From Triatoma infestans (lineage: Eukaryota; Arthropoda; Insecta; Hemiptera; Reduviidae): 64,000 bases of DNA. Both the position numbers and the translations under genes were made by a program. The number at the start of each line of letters is the position of its first letter. The first letter of the stretch is position 1. Where the stretch lies: positions 43,261 through 107,260 of the forward strand of contig JAAEAF010002578.1 in the NCBI GenBank assembly GCA_011037195.1. The letters run 5' to 3'. Positions 39,101-54,100 of the stretch are shown piece by piece. Below the pieces are notes generated by a model that was given only the letters and a program-made list of their open reading frames with translations, ran no database searches and had not been told where the DNA came from.

Positions 39101-42100
39101 TGGAACGGTGACATAGTAATATTCCTCGATGCGCTACTAATGTTAATTTCTTTATTCGAAACAATGAAATGTAACAGTTTTCAAATGATTCGTTTTGTTA
39201 GACAGATTTGTATAAATTTTTCTTATTTTGACTCTTACAACTTTAAAGGTAAAACACTTTTAATAAAATAAAATAAAATATTCAGCGCAGATTAAGCCAG
39301 CCATTATTATCATTATTACTTTTATTTCAGAGATTACTATTTCCTACAATAGAATAACTCAAGAACTTCGTTGTGAAGGTCTAAAACTACATCTACCATT
39401 GACTAGACGTTGTAACATTAAGCCTTTATCACTACAATTGATCAAAAAATGTTACAAGTTCTTACCTTATTACGCACCAGCTAATGAGGTGTGTGTATGT
39501 GTTATTATTTCTATTTTATTATTAACTTTTATAATCTCAATAAAATTAATAATTATTATGCTGAGGTGGAGTAAGAATAATTAATAATTGGTTAATTATA
39601 TGACATAATTCTTTTTCCAGGAGAAACACTATGGTCAGATAGATGATTGTTTACAAATAATATTTCAAAATATTTTACAAAATAAAGATGAACAGAAAAA
39701 ACTGACTGTAGTTCTATTTAATGAAGATGGTGATTTCTATAATAATTTACTAAACTATAGAGAGCAGGTTTGTTTGGATCAAAATGCATATTTTCTCCTT
39801 AAATTGTACTATATATTTTTCAAGATACTATTTCTTTGTTACATCTTAATTTTTTAATAATTCTATGAAATGTAATTTTATCATTTAGTGGTTGATTTTA
39901 ATGGGGGTTAGAACAGAGAATTGAAAAAAGTACACTGACTAATTAAACTGAAATTATGTCTACCTCAAGGATAGGGATTGTTTTAGCGTAAGAAACACAA
40001 ATGACGGAATTGGCGGAGTGTTACTTGTTGGTTGATGCTTTCTTGAAAATTCTTACAGACTTCTTAGCAAAGATAAATGAAAACTCTGAAGACTTCCTAA
40101 GACTCTAGGCTAACCCTGGTTATAACTTCCCCAAATGTTTCCTGTCTAATTTCATAGGAGGTGAGATTAGGGCGACAATCAAACAACGGATGAAAAACTT
40201 GTTAAACCTTGTACAGTTTAAAGAATTTCAATCAAAATCCCTTCTACAGGCACAAAAGTTTTATAAAGAACTTCCTAAAAAAAAAGATACACTCATTCTT
40301 TCTCATCCACTGGATTCGACAACCCGTAATTGGATAGTATAAGTAGGCTGTCGAGAGTCCGATATATTCTGATCGATATATTCTGTCATTGGATTATATA
40401 ATGATTAACAAGAAACATTATTCTAGGAATGTTCATTTTGAAGGTTTCGAGCTCAACTTTAAACTTTCCTCAAAAGCATTATTTTTACGGGTTATTCCTG
40501 GGTGGATTGTACTGAATGATTTCTTTTTTAAGATCTTCCAAATATTCTCGTATGACCCCAAAGACACTTCTTAAATAAAGACTCGGAACGCAATAAAGTT
40601 TACATAATATATAAACTGACCACTTTTGCTTTTGGAAAATAAATTTATAATTGATTTTCTTAATAAAAATAATAATTTATGTTTAAGGTGGACATTATAA
40701 AATCGCCAACAGAAGACACATTAAATGAACTTTATCAAACTCTTCAGAAAACTGATAACTTATTAATGATTGATGAACTTCCTTTAAGTAAAACAGCATT
40801 AAATTGTTTAGAAAAATTGACCGTTGGATTTATACTTTTTAAAGACAAATTAGATATGGAAAAATTGAATAATCTTTATCCAGTTTTTAAATTTAAATTT
40901 AATAAAATTAAATATGTTCTTTATAAAGTGGTAAGTTAATAAATGATGTTTTTTGTATAATTGAGTTAATTTTTAATTTTTATTTTATTTATTTTTTTAA
41001 TAAATATTCTAGTGTTATCACGAGAAACTGGCCACAAAGAAAATAATTAAAATTGATATTAATGATAAATGGAAATCATATTTGACATTATCTCTTAAAA
41101 ATGTTAAAAATGAAGTTATGGAGAATAATACGTCACAGATAATATATCTAGTAGGAAAAGCGAAGTCTTTATTTAATATAAATGAAATAGCGCGGTATTG
41201 TCTGAGTTTGGAAAACTCACATGTTATCAGGTATAAATACCATGGTAAACAATATTGTAGTTTTCTTTTGTATATAATTCAAAACAATAAATTTATGATA
41301 AGGGGAGGGATTAGCTAAGTGGTTAGGAGAGGATATTGGTTTTCAAGCAATTGTAAGAAGTACCAGAACTGCACTGTACATTCCTATTTAAGTTGCCGAC
41401 TGACTAGTAGGCAGTGAGATGTTGAATTCTCAAGTTCTGCAAGAAACCAATTTATAAACAATTCCATACGATGGGTTTGGGCTTTGATATAAAAGAATCG
41501 AAATTCTAGACCAATGAACTGTTTAAGGGTGGTGCTGTAGTCCTTCATCATAACAACCTCAGCAATTTTTTAGTTAGCAGAATGGAATATAGTTAACAGT
41601 AAGATCTCGTCCAACAAAAACTGCATTTTAGCGTTCTCTCTTCGGCTCGTGCTTTCATTAAACGCCAAGTGTGCTCCAATTCTAAATTCTAAATTCTCTG
41701 CTTTGCAAGCCCCTAGATTGCTGCTACTACTATATCCCAGTACAACGAAAGTATGTGACAAGGCGATGATGCAAATTCAAAAGACTCTGAAACTTAGAAA
41801 GCTTAAATTTTGGAATTGAAGATAGATTGGTTCCCTCCTATTGAGGTACATGGTGCACAGCGACTTTGACAGTGTTATTATATCAAATATCTAAACCCAG
41901 GGGTGAGGACATTTCTTTTTAAACCTTTTTTGAAGATAAATGCTCCTTAAATACTGACCTCAGATATTAATGCTATCTCATATACTGTTGGCTAAGCTTA
42001 ATCTTTCAAAAATTTCACATACCGGACATCGAAGCTTGGAAGCACAGAATCCACCACAAGGGTCTCTAATGGATGCCGGCCGGCATAATCGGGTTAAATT

Positions 42101-45100
42101 GTTATAATTAAATTATACTGTGTTACTTTTTTTCTCCACATTTAATACACAATCAAACACTATCTATTATAGGTCTGATCGCGCAGCAGACTCAAACTTT
42201 CAGGAGCATGCGCACAGAGAGCATGCTGTTCGTGCAGCGATTTCATAAACTCAAACGGTTTCTAACTCAGAGAAATGTGTTCGTGCTGTTTCTCTAACCG
42301 TCAGCAAACCATTTGGAAACTATCATAGGAGTCAGCGCTCAAAGCGCCAACCGATTTCAAACTGGCAGTCCGACGGTTAAATTATTCATTACTCTGCTTC
42401 TCCGACTGTCTTGGCCAATATTCCTTTCTATTTATTTTTTGACTTAACCTGTGTTTGTGGAAATAATCACTTAGAACTATTTGCTGTTCTGTGTTTTCTC
42501 AGACAGTCCTTTAAAAGTATGTGAATAGATATCTCGTGCATTTATTTGCCATACTCAGTGTTCAGTTATTTATTTGGTACATCCTAACCATTTTTTATGT
42601 AAATGATTTCTTACAGATGTATGAGCTAATTTATAAGCTAATAACTGTATAATTAACCTTCCGTTTTTTTTTCCTGAATGCTTTATAACTATCACGGTAC
42701 AAAACTGATCACAAATCATTCTTGCAGGTTAAGTTTCGAACAGTTTCAAACTGGGCATGGTGTTTGCAGTTTGCAAACCGTCAGGGACTATCACAAACTT
42801 GCTGCACGAACAAACCTTGTATTCCATAGGATTCAAAACTTAATTTATTTATATTTTTAAAATTTATATTACATTTTTACCCTTTTTCACAGATGATTTC
42901 GACATACTCCCTTTTTTTTCTACAGACTAATTTTTTTCTTTATTTTTTGTTTGATTCAAAAAGCTTTCTTGGAAACCATACGATTTTGACAAAGAAAGCC
43001 GATTTTAGGTTTTTGCTAGGAAGAAGAGAAAACGGTATTAATTAGGGTGGTACTTTAATCTAACTTACCGCTATCCCCTTTTCCGCTAACTACAAGGGTT
43101 TCCGTTGAGTTTAGTATGTTAGGAGACCAACCTCGCTCTGGGATAAATTGGCTGTGTCAGCCAATACATTCAATAGAGGATAACTAAGTTGAATAAAAAA
43201 AAATCACCTCCCATTTTGATATTGTTAAATTAAACCAAACCTTCTATTACGATTCTAACATCTCAGTGAGTCAAACAAATCTTAGAACTAGTAGTTCCTT
43301 TCCTGTCGGTCAGGATGTTAAGGAACTGAGCTGGCTGAAAACATATTGTCTTAGCATGCAGATAGCCCATTCTGTTTCACAACACACGGCTTCAGTAATA
43401 TGTTGGATCAGTCTCAAAAATGAGAACAGTAATTGTAAAGGAAAAAAAAGCAATATTGATATTTTGTGATATAGTTTTTATTTTGTTATAGATTCATCTT
43501 TGTGGATGATAAATCGCCCTCATTTTCTCTTGATCAACCATTTTATAAGAAACAACTAGCGATGGATTTGGTGATGAATATCTGTGTAAATCGTACCTGG
43601 GGCTGTTTGAAACTTTCAATTCCAACTATCAAATCCAGTGCTATTCCGTTAGAGTCACTAAAGGAACCTATTTATTCTATATCATCTATCAAGTCAGTAT
43701 ACAACAAATATAGATTTATTTAAATGAAATAATAAATTTGGAATGTTCACTATTATTGTTATATAAACTGCATTTTTTCCCATGCACCAACTTAATTCTT
43801 TTCTAAGTGATTGACTAATTTTGTCCTTAATAGGGGAAAGATAAACTGCTCACCTAAATATCAATTACTTAGCTTTTTTGTTCTTTAATTTGAAAATGAA
43901 CATTGCTAAATCGAATGCCGCATGTTAATAAAGATCTATAAAAGACTCATTAAATTTGATAACCTAAACCCTATGTCGCTTGCCATACGGCGATTGGAAT
44001 AGGGAGGCGTGTGGTAAGCACGCAGCAGTTCCCACGCCGTTCAGTTCCGGCCTTCGCTAGGCTTCCCACTTTTCATCACGATGTTGCGTCAACACCGTCT
44101 TTTCCCTCCCGGGATTCGAACCATGAATTAAATATGATAGCTCTACTTTATTTTTTCAAACTTTTCTAAGTTTTGTTCTTCTTAAATTTAATATTTGAAG
44201 CGAAGTATTCGATCGAATTAATTGAAAAGAAAATTTAATTTCAATTTTATTTTTTTGTTTTTTATAAAATATATGTATAATTGATCAAAAAATGATATAC
44301 AATCAATATTAGAACTTTGGCATGATCGGAGATTTTTGATCGCTTTCCTCAAATATTTTCAAGAAATGGAAATTAATCGGCCGTGGTGATTTAAGTGAGA
44401 GAAGGCATTCATGCTACGGTAAAGGATGCCAATTTTATATAGTTAGGGACTGGAGAGTGGACTGTGCGGCTAATAAATGGACGAAATGCGGTTACTGTCT
44501 TATTTTTTAGATGATAGTGTCCGCAAAGGATCCCAGACAATAGAGTCCAAAGAATACCTTACTGTACTGATCCCACATCCTAGTAATCCTGAAGATGGCA
44601 AGGGAACTTCTATGGAAGTTGGAAAAGTTTTCCTCCTGGCTCCCTCATGCCAGGTGATTGAAAGTGTGATGCCAACAAATTGCCAAATCCACAGCCCAGA
44701 TATCCAGCGAATAACTGGGCAGGATAGATCTCTGAGTTATTCGCTAAACCCGCTTCCGATTTAAGTTTCGTTTGAAGAGCCTCTTCAGGGTCGTTACACC
44801 TTGGAAACTAATGGAGCAATGAACCTTGGTTAGTGGTTCCTTTTAAGCGCGTTCTGATCTGCGTGCTCTCTCCGGCTTTAATTATTGTCCCATTGAGCGC
44901 AATTAAAGTGGAATTTATTTATTCTATTCTGTCCATTAGATTATTAATAATGAATAGGTATGAACAAATTGAAACTTCAATACTGGTGTATTAATTTTAG
45001 CATTTCTAGATGGAGAACCTTTTCCCACTTTAATTTTCTAAGGAATTACACCAGGGATAATGAAAGGATGTGTTTGTCCATAAACTATTTGGAAATTTGA

Positions 45101-48100
45101 CATTCTTAATTTATTTACTAAATCATAGAGCTCCATAACATACAGAACAATTTGACACTTGATTTTTTTTTATATCAATGTCAATTAATTTTATCAACTT
45201 TTGTTCAAGCGGTGATAATGTGGCATTGATTGCACTGGGTTTGAACGTCATGGATGTTACTGAAAATTCAGATGAAAAGGTAAGTTTCAGTTTTCAGTCA
45301 TTTTGGCTTTAACCATGTATTTTAAAAGGCAAAAATAACTGGTGAAACAATGTGTGCATTACTAAACACGCGTTTGTTCTTGGTTCATCTACCGGTTTAG
45401 GGCCTACCGGTTAGCGTTCAATTTGGAAACAGCACCGCATCTGATGATAGGAAAGTTCATGTCCTATTTTGCGTTCATTATCACTGTAACTTCGCAGAAC
45501 ACTGTTTTATAAAGTAATAAATTAATCTTTTTTGTCAAAATCCTGCTTGATAATGCTTTTTTTCTATGTAAACATCTACTGTTCTACCATCCGCTAATTG
45601 TGCCTTCATTTTGTTTTTTTATTTTTTTGATGCCCTATTTTTGATGCTCATTGTTTATTATATTACAGTTTCAATATCTTAAATAATATTTCAACATTAT
45701 TTTTCCAGCTTGGTGTTTTTGATTACTGCGGAGTTGACAGAACAGGCAACACTATATGTGGTGTGGGTATCTTATCAGATGGTAAAAAATTAATCGAAGA
45801 TAAAATCTTACGCTGGCATAAACCTCAGAATTGGACATATGAAGAATCTGTCAGCATTCCCTTCTGTTACTCAATTGTAAGTAATTTTAAATTAAATTAG
45901 CACTACTATTGAAAACCTTGTCTAGATGAGCGAGCATTCCTTATTAATTAAATAGAGACCAACATTAAATTAGATATTTAATTCATAATGTGTATATATT
46001 ATTCAAACAATGATGTTGTCAGATAAATATTAAATGGAATTTATTAATTAGACAGTATTTATTTTTGTTAGTATTAATATTTAGGATGATATACTTTTTT
46101 TTCGAGCGAAGGTTTCTTTTTGAGATGGTTATGATTTCATTACTTCATCTCATGATGTCGGCATTTTGCTGAAAATATTTATTCTATTTATAACAGAAAG
46201 CTATCAATTATTAATGTATATTATTGGGCACGGGTTTCCAGGTTCGTGGAGGTCCTAGGTTCGAGTAGAGTTGTTTTATATCTTCTCTTCCTAGGAGCCT
46301 CCATAGCTCACTTTTCGAGTACAGTTGTTTTATATCTTCTCTTCCTAGGAGCCTCCATAGCTCGCTTTTATTAAGCTTTTTTTTTTACAAGAAAAAAATG
46401 TGTTGTGAAACACTCGCACGACACATTTTGATTGAAAGTTAATTTTTATAAAAATAGAATGTTAATTTTTTTCGACTCCATGCTTTTAGGCGTACTACAT
46501 TTTAAGAAAGAATGATGGTATTCCTATAATTAAAAACACTATACTCGTACATAGAGGAGGTTTGTTACTATCTCAAGCAATCATACATGTAGCTTTATCT
46601 AGAGGATGTGAAGTCTTCACTACATATACAACAGCTGAAGAGAAAGATCTAATTCATCAATTATTTCCACAGGTATACACAATTTAATTATACATAATGT
46701 AAAAATGTTGTGTAGATCAACCCTTTGAAATCTGTGGTTGTTATTGAATTATTATCGTACCTTCCTGGATACCCTTCATTCAAAAGTCAGTCAGAGAAGA
46801 AGTCGCTTTTAACTGTGATAAGAGGATTGCACCTTTGGTGAATGTTTCATATTTAATTAAATTTAATTTGCCAAATACGAATTGTACAGCTGGTTTACTA
46901 CACAATTACACTAAATATTTTTGATTCTCTTAGTGCCAGTTAAAATAAGTAAAGTAATGCCTATGTTTGACAAGCTGAACGTCCATCTGTTGATCACGTA
47001 TCTTGAACAGAGCCAATCAAACTCTCACCTATAAATTACACAAATTAAGTTTCTATCAGTCTCCTCTCCCACGACTTCTTCTAAAACAATTAATTCTATT
47101 TTTCCATTGCTAGCGGTAGGCCCAAATAAAATACCCATATTTATTTCTAATATATTTTTGATCTACACAACCCAACACTCGGAGCCCATGGGTACGTTTC
47201 CCAGCATCTTCCAGGCGGAAATTCACGCTATTGGAAGGTGCGATCAGTTGAACCTCAATAGGGGATATCAGAATCAGGAGATAGTTATCCTATCCTATAG
47301 TTAGGTTGCCATTATTAAAGCACTGAGCTCCTGTGTTATCAGTTCTAAAATGATATGGGAATGCCTAGGTAACCTTAACGACATAGGCAGAAGAAATAAA
47401 GTCACTCTATTTTGGCTGCCAGGTCATGTCGGCGTGGAAGGTTGAGGTGGCCGACACCCTGCCAAAAGAAGGGACTGCATCTCCTCTCTTGGGGCCAGAG
47501 CCCTTTTGCGGAGTCAGCGACCAGTTATTCTTAGAAGAAATCAAGAAGGAGGAGGTGGCGAAAAGAGGAGAGGACACTCTCCCGGGACTGAGGCAGGCCA
47601 AGGTCTGCCTGGGAGGGCACAATCAGAAAAGGTCGAAGGCCTGCATCAGTCTGAGTAAGAACAAGATCCGTATCCTTACGGAGCACTGCAGACTCAGGGG
47701 ACACCTGAGGAATCTGGACTTAGAAGACCAAAACATTAATGTCAGCACATGCAGATTCTGTGGGGAGATGGAGGAAAATCCGATACATCTCCTCACAGAC
47801 TGTGATGTCGTCATTCAAAGAAGATTTAATAACCTGGGTCGTTACCAGATAGTGGAGCAGGAAATATCCACCCTAGAACCCTCTAGGAACTTGGGATTCC
47901 TTAGGGAGCTCAACCTGGAGAGGGTGCTGTAGATGATAAACTCAGTTCATCTACGGCACCAGAGGGGGTACAATAGATCATCAAAATGTTCGCAATGCAG
48001 AATCCTCAAAAAAAAAATCATTCCCAAGGTTTACACCTCCTGTCTCTCTAGTTTTTGTTTATCATGCCTCTCTTACTATTGTAAATCTTTTCTCGCCAAA

Positions 48101-51100
48101 ATTACAGTTAACAACGCAGCTTTTGCAAAACATTAAGGTCATCAGTTTGAGACCAATTCAGCGGTTTGACATATATTGATGTTTCGTCCATATTGCTTGA
48201 AGCTTCTTCAGGATAGTTGCTGGCATGATTATTACACCATCATTGGCAAGAATCAGCATGGATAATATTGTAAAACACACTAGTAGAGGGACAAAGCCTG
48301 ATTTTTCCTTTTATCTTGCACTTGAATGTTTGCAGGTAGTAGGCGGAGCTTCATTTTCTTTTATGTCTATGATTGGCTGTTGAGTGATGGGGATCTAAGT
48401 CTTTACTCCCACTATCTTGTTACCAAAATTGCGAGCTTGTTATATACTGGAAAGGTATTATTATTTCTTCTTCAAGCAACAGCAGTCTTGTTATATTTAG
48501 ACGGAATCCATGTCTTCTATTTATGAAGTTTTCCTCTTCCTCAATTTCTATCACCCCCCCCCCTCACGACACTTTTGTAAAATTGTTTATTTGACAAGGA
48601 TATTGGCTTGCTCAAACTTATTTTATCGTCAAATTTTATTCTAGTCCTTCCAAAAAACAAATAAATTACATTCCAGCAATTACCTAATACAACCACATCA
48701 AAATACATCATCAGCTAGTTTTCACAACCATTTGCATTTATCAAAGCATGTTATTACCTCCGGATTAGAATATATTTATGCTTCCTTTTAGTAAACTTAA
48801 TTAAATAGATTTTGTTCCTGATTTTTTTGGCCTAAACCATCTACTGAACCTCTTCTTTACCATGTCTGCTCATACATAATCTTGTGTTTATTTGTTTTAC
48901 TTTCATCTATCATATCTTCAGCATTGAGATACTAGTCATCAATTCGATCTGAAGAACTTGAGAGAAAACTTTGTTTATGATTGAATGCTTAGATTTATTA
49001 TATCATTAAATGAAATGAAGTTAAATAACACTTAGTTATGAAAGGAAAGTATCTTGTTCTTAAAAAATTGTTAATTTACAATTGAAGAACTTTATAGTCT
49101 GCTAATAAACCTGCAATTAACATCTACCCAATTTTATATTCACAGATTGAACCTAGCAATATATACTCATGTAAAAATAAATTATTTGAAGAACTATTAT
49201 TAACTAAAACTGAGAGAAAAGGAGTGAACATAGTTGTGGAGACTATTGGTGATCAAGCAATGGTGACTTCGTCGTTGTTATGTTTGTCAACCCGTGGGCA
49301 CTGCTTTCTGCTAAATACAAGATGCATGAATAATGATAAAACTTTAGGTAAAATAGATATAATAATAATTAGGATTATAAATATTAGAGAAAACACCATT
49401 CGTGGACTAAGTCTTATAAGTCTGTATTTTATTGCGATCTCAATCAGCAAGGCTCGCTAATACAACTGAAGCAATACTTGAGGGCGGCAAAGTTTGAAAG
49501 TATAATATATAATAATGTGCGAGGTGTGCAAAAAATAACGGAAATTTTCATTTTTTTGGAAAAAATTTTATTTTTGTCTACATCAATGTTATCCCCTTCA
49601 AAATAGTCCCCATTAGATATTATATACTTATGTCAGGCGCTTCTTCCAATCCCCCAAACACTTCTGGAACTCGATCTTTGGGATAGCTTTGAGCTCATTC
49701 AGCGATGCACTTTTAATCTCATCTATGCTTGAGAAACGACGGCCCTTCAAGGTTCTCTTTATTTTTTGGAACAGAAAAAAGTCACATGGGGCCTTGCCTG
49801 GCGAATATGCAGGCTGGGGCATCATTACAGGTTGTTTTTTGCCAAAAATTCACTAGCAACGATGTGCGAGCAGGTGCATTATGCCATGATGCAAAAGCCA
49901 TGAATTGTTTTGCCACAAATCCGGGCGTTTTCTTCGGACTGCTTCGCGCAAACGGCGTTGAATTGCAAGTAGTATTGCTTATTGATCTTTTGACCTTGTG
50001 GCAAGAACTCATGGTGCACTATGCCATTAAAAATCGACGAACACAGTGAGCATAATCTTCACATTTGACCGAACTTGTCGAGCTTTTTTCGGCCTTGGCG
50101 ATCCAGAATGCCTCCACTGCGACGATTGAGCCTTAGTTTCGATATAACCATAAACCCAAGTTTATCTCCTGTTATGACACGCTTCAATAGTTCTGCATCG
50201 TTGTTGACTTGATTTAGCGATTCCTGAGCAACTTCTATTCGCCGCTGTTTTTGTTCGAAATTCAACACTTTTGGAACAAATTTTGCTGCCCAAAACAGAT
50301 GAAAAAATTGCATGGCATGAGCCAATTGATATGCCAACATCTTCAGCAACTTCTCTAATTGTGATTCGGCGATCGTTCATAATCATTTCTTTTACTTTTT
50401 TCCACGTTTTCATCGGTAGTTGATGTGCTAGGACGACCCGTACGCTCGTCATCTTCAACGTCTTCCTGGCCATCTTGAAAACGCTTATACCATTCGTAAA
50501 CCTTGATTATCGTTTATTCACTAAAAGCAATATTTAACATTTCTAAAACATTTGTAACACTTTATTCCATTTTTATAGCAAAATTTAATGCAAATTCTCT
50601 CATCCACAATTTATACAAATGAAAAATCGCGGCCTGTAACAAAACACGTGTTATCCTTTTAACAGCTGACAAGAGACTAAACATCCAATATAGTTCAAAA
50701 TATATAGATACATTTTAAGACATGTTTACCAATACAACAACGAAAAAATCGTACCAATCGGACTAATATAACCTGCGAAATTTCCAAATTCCCGTTACAT
50801 TTTGAACACACCTCGTATACAGGCCAACAACTTGTTTTAATACCAATAAACGCATGCGTTATTCTGTCCATTAGCGTAAATCTGTCCTTGGCCATCCAAG
50901 CGGGGTGATTCTTGCCCTATTCAAAATTATATCGCTCTAGCTGGACCGTAGATTAATTCTGGCTAGACTATTCAATCTTTTGTGTACACTTGATCTCATA
51001 CAGGTTCTAATCTAGGAAAAAATCTAAAGTGACCACGTTCCATATAATATTGGAGAACATCTGGGACTTCATATAACCAGCTGTTTCTCTTTGAAAGTTT

Positions 51101-54100
51101 CCTCATTATCTTCTTCCTATTGATTGACATTACAATCCTTGCAGGATCTTGGCCTCCTTAGAAACATCTGTCCACTCAGCCCTCTCTCGGACTAGCCTTC
51201 CCATTTCCTAACTCTCATCTCTCTCTCAAATTCTTTTTATAGATTATGCAACCAACGCATCCTCGGCCTTACTTTCATTCTTTGACCTCCCGGATGCCCG
51301 CAAATAGCTTTAAATGAATTCTCTCTCATCTCCTATCCTTCGTCTAGGCCATTTTAGCCTTTTTATTTTAACATTGCAACCAGATCTTGATCCTTAAAAA
51401 GGTCTCGTAATTCTTGGTTAGTCTGGATGAAACTCCAATCTTTCCCATTTTTTACTGAACATAATACCCTACTTAAAAATATGAATATATCTTTCCCATA
51501 TGCTGAGAATGCTCGTTCATCATGTTTCGTTAAAGAGCACTTTTTGCTTCCACATATGTTACTAAAGGTCTCATTACTGTTTTAAAAATTATTCGTTTCA
51601 CCATTCTAGAAAAGTCTCTGAAGCGTAGAAACTTTTGAAGCTACCAAAAGCATCGTTAGCCAACCATCATTCTAGCTTTAATTTCCTCTGACCAAAAATA
51701 TTGTTGCAAATCCTCCTCATCTTCAAAAAATATAATAAACAATTGATCAGCGAATACTCGAAACCAATCTATGGCTACTTAAAGAAACAACTGTTATGTC
51801 AATAGAGACTTTGTAATCAATTTCAATTAATATTAAACATCTCTTTAGGTATGTTCCGTTTTCTGAAGGAGCTTACGGTGAAAGGAGTACCAACAGATAT
51901 CCTGTCGGAACTGCCTCCTTATACAAAAGAGACGATTCAAAAAGATGTGGAAACTGGCATTAAAGAAGGACATGTTAAACCGTTAAAAACAGTCTGCTTA
52001 CCTCTTGGTATCCTAAATGTTAATGCGATAGATATGTTGAAGTGAGCTGAATAATTTTGTCTACAGTTTGTGTTAAAATTCATAATTAAATCTATCTGAG
52101 ATTGATTTAATTCCCATTTTATTTTATGTCATCAGTTCAATGGCTGGTTACAGCAATAAATTGGTATCTACAGTGAATTGTAATGAACAACAAGGTCTAG
52201 ATAAGGAATTACACATTTGTTATGGCCAAAAAACACAAATTATTATAAGTAAGTTATATTTATTTATTAGCTAGCTAAGACCTTGCTGTGCTTCCTAAAC
52301 CTCAAAGTGCTTAATGTTGACGATTCTTGAACTAATTCACTTCTTTTTACTTTCTCTTACTCCAAGTAAGAGTATATTTTATATACACATGATCAGAAGT
52401 TCCTACAGAATATTTATGGTCAAAATCCGACAACTCCAAGTACGATTTTATTGAAGTTTTTAGTTTCTATTACTCCTAGTAAGAGGAAGTATTGTAATCA
52501 TGTAAAATTTTCGATATCGAGTTTTCACCGGAAATATCCGTTTTCTGGTCCTCTGAATCAAAAAAAGTGGTTTTTGCAAATGGTCTGTGTGTGTGTATGT
52601 GAAAAGCATGGCTCAAAAACGAAAAGCCTTAGAAAGTTGAAACTTGATATTCCGTTTAGGTATCACCACACGATCTGACAGTACGCTATCTGTCAAAATT
52701 CCTCAACCGGAAGGACCACTTTACTAGTTTTTTTTTTGTTTTTTTTACTTTTTTGTGATTTTCTCTAAAATGGCTCGGACGATTTTCCTTAAACTTGGTA
52801 TATCAACTTCACATACAAAGAGTACAACTTTTATTTGAAACATTTCTCTGGGAAAATTCTTTTAGGGGAATTTTTGGGGGAGAGGTGGGGTCAGGTTTTC
52901 ATCTAAAGTGCTATTTCAGTTTATTAGACAATTCTGCCATCTAAATAATGTTAATTAGAATTAAATATGTTTTTGAAATTTCGAGTTTGAAAAAATCGGG
53001 TGATCGGAAGTGCTTTACTTTACCACTTTACTAAATAATTTGTTCACTTTCGTGCGATTTTCTCAAAAATAGCTCCGATGATTTTCTTGAAAACCTTTAT
53101 AAACTTCACATACAAAGGTCTACAACTTTTATTTAATCATTTCTCTGGGATAATTCATTTAAGGGCACTTATAGGGGAGGGGTAGGGTTATGTTTTTCTC
53201 TAAAGTGCTGTAATAATTGATTATACAATTCTATCATTCAAAAAAACTTAATTAGAAATAAATAGATGACCGAAATTCCATGTTTCAAGAAAATTAGTAA
53301 ACCGGAAGTGCGCTTTTACTGAACAGTTTTTTCAGTTTTCGACGAATTTCATTAAATTTGGTACACAAACTATAAAATTTGTCAATTATAATTTTGAGAA
53401 CTGGAGTAAGAGAAAGTTGTGTGAGTATTTCCCAACAGATTTTTTTTTGTTGTAGGCATTTCTTAAGATCTTTTTTCCCTTAAATAAACATTTCCTATCC
53501 ATTGTATTTCCAAATCAGAGAATGTTTACGACATTCTACCCAAGCTTTGTTTAAATTAAACAAACAAAAGTATAAAAAAAACGCAAATTTAATCATAATA
53601 CAAAACGAACAGATATTTTATTTTATATATTAATGTCTTGTAGTTTGATTATTTTTTCATCTGTATTTAGGTAATGAATCCAGTTTTTGGCTTGACTTGC
53701 TGAATTGGCTCTTATGCAGAGGAGCAATGAATGTGCACGTTTTATTGGTTGATCTTAAAAATTTAGATCGTTCTAAAATGCAAAGGTATTTGTTTTCTTT
53801 CTTTCTTTGTTTTATGAAACTGAAAAAATGTTATTGCTATTATTATTATTATTATTATTACTATTATTATTTAATCATTCTCAGCTTTTCATTGGTTAAA
53901 ATGAGATACTGGTTTATACCAAGCACCTTTACTTATTCAATTTAAAAATTTCATCACTATTCTACAGGACTTTAAAATGATCCAATTCTGCACCCCATAA
54001 ATGTCTTATTTAGCCCTAAAGTCTGAATACTTCACTTGAGTTGAGACAGTATTGCTTCGCGGCCTTCCTAGACCTAGCTCAAGCCTTCGACAGGGTTTGG

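Noticed and set aside
44477..44764. 95-codon frame in intron 22 as an additional exon.
   Set aside because: Exons 22 and 23 already join in phase, no splice sites flank it, and no FAS similarity is visible.
48140..48215. Hammerhead candidate on the minus strand (CTGAAGA ... GAAAC).
   Set aside because: CUGANGA and GAAA are present, but the sequence between them does not form a stem II adjoining the core.
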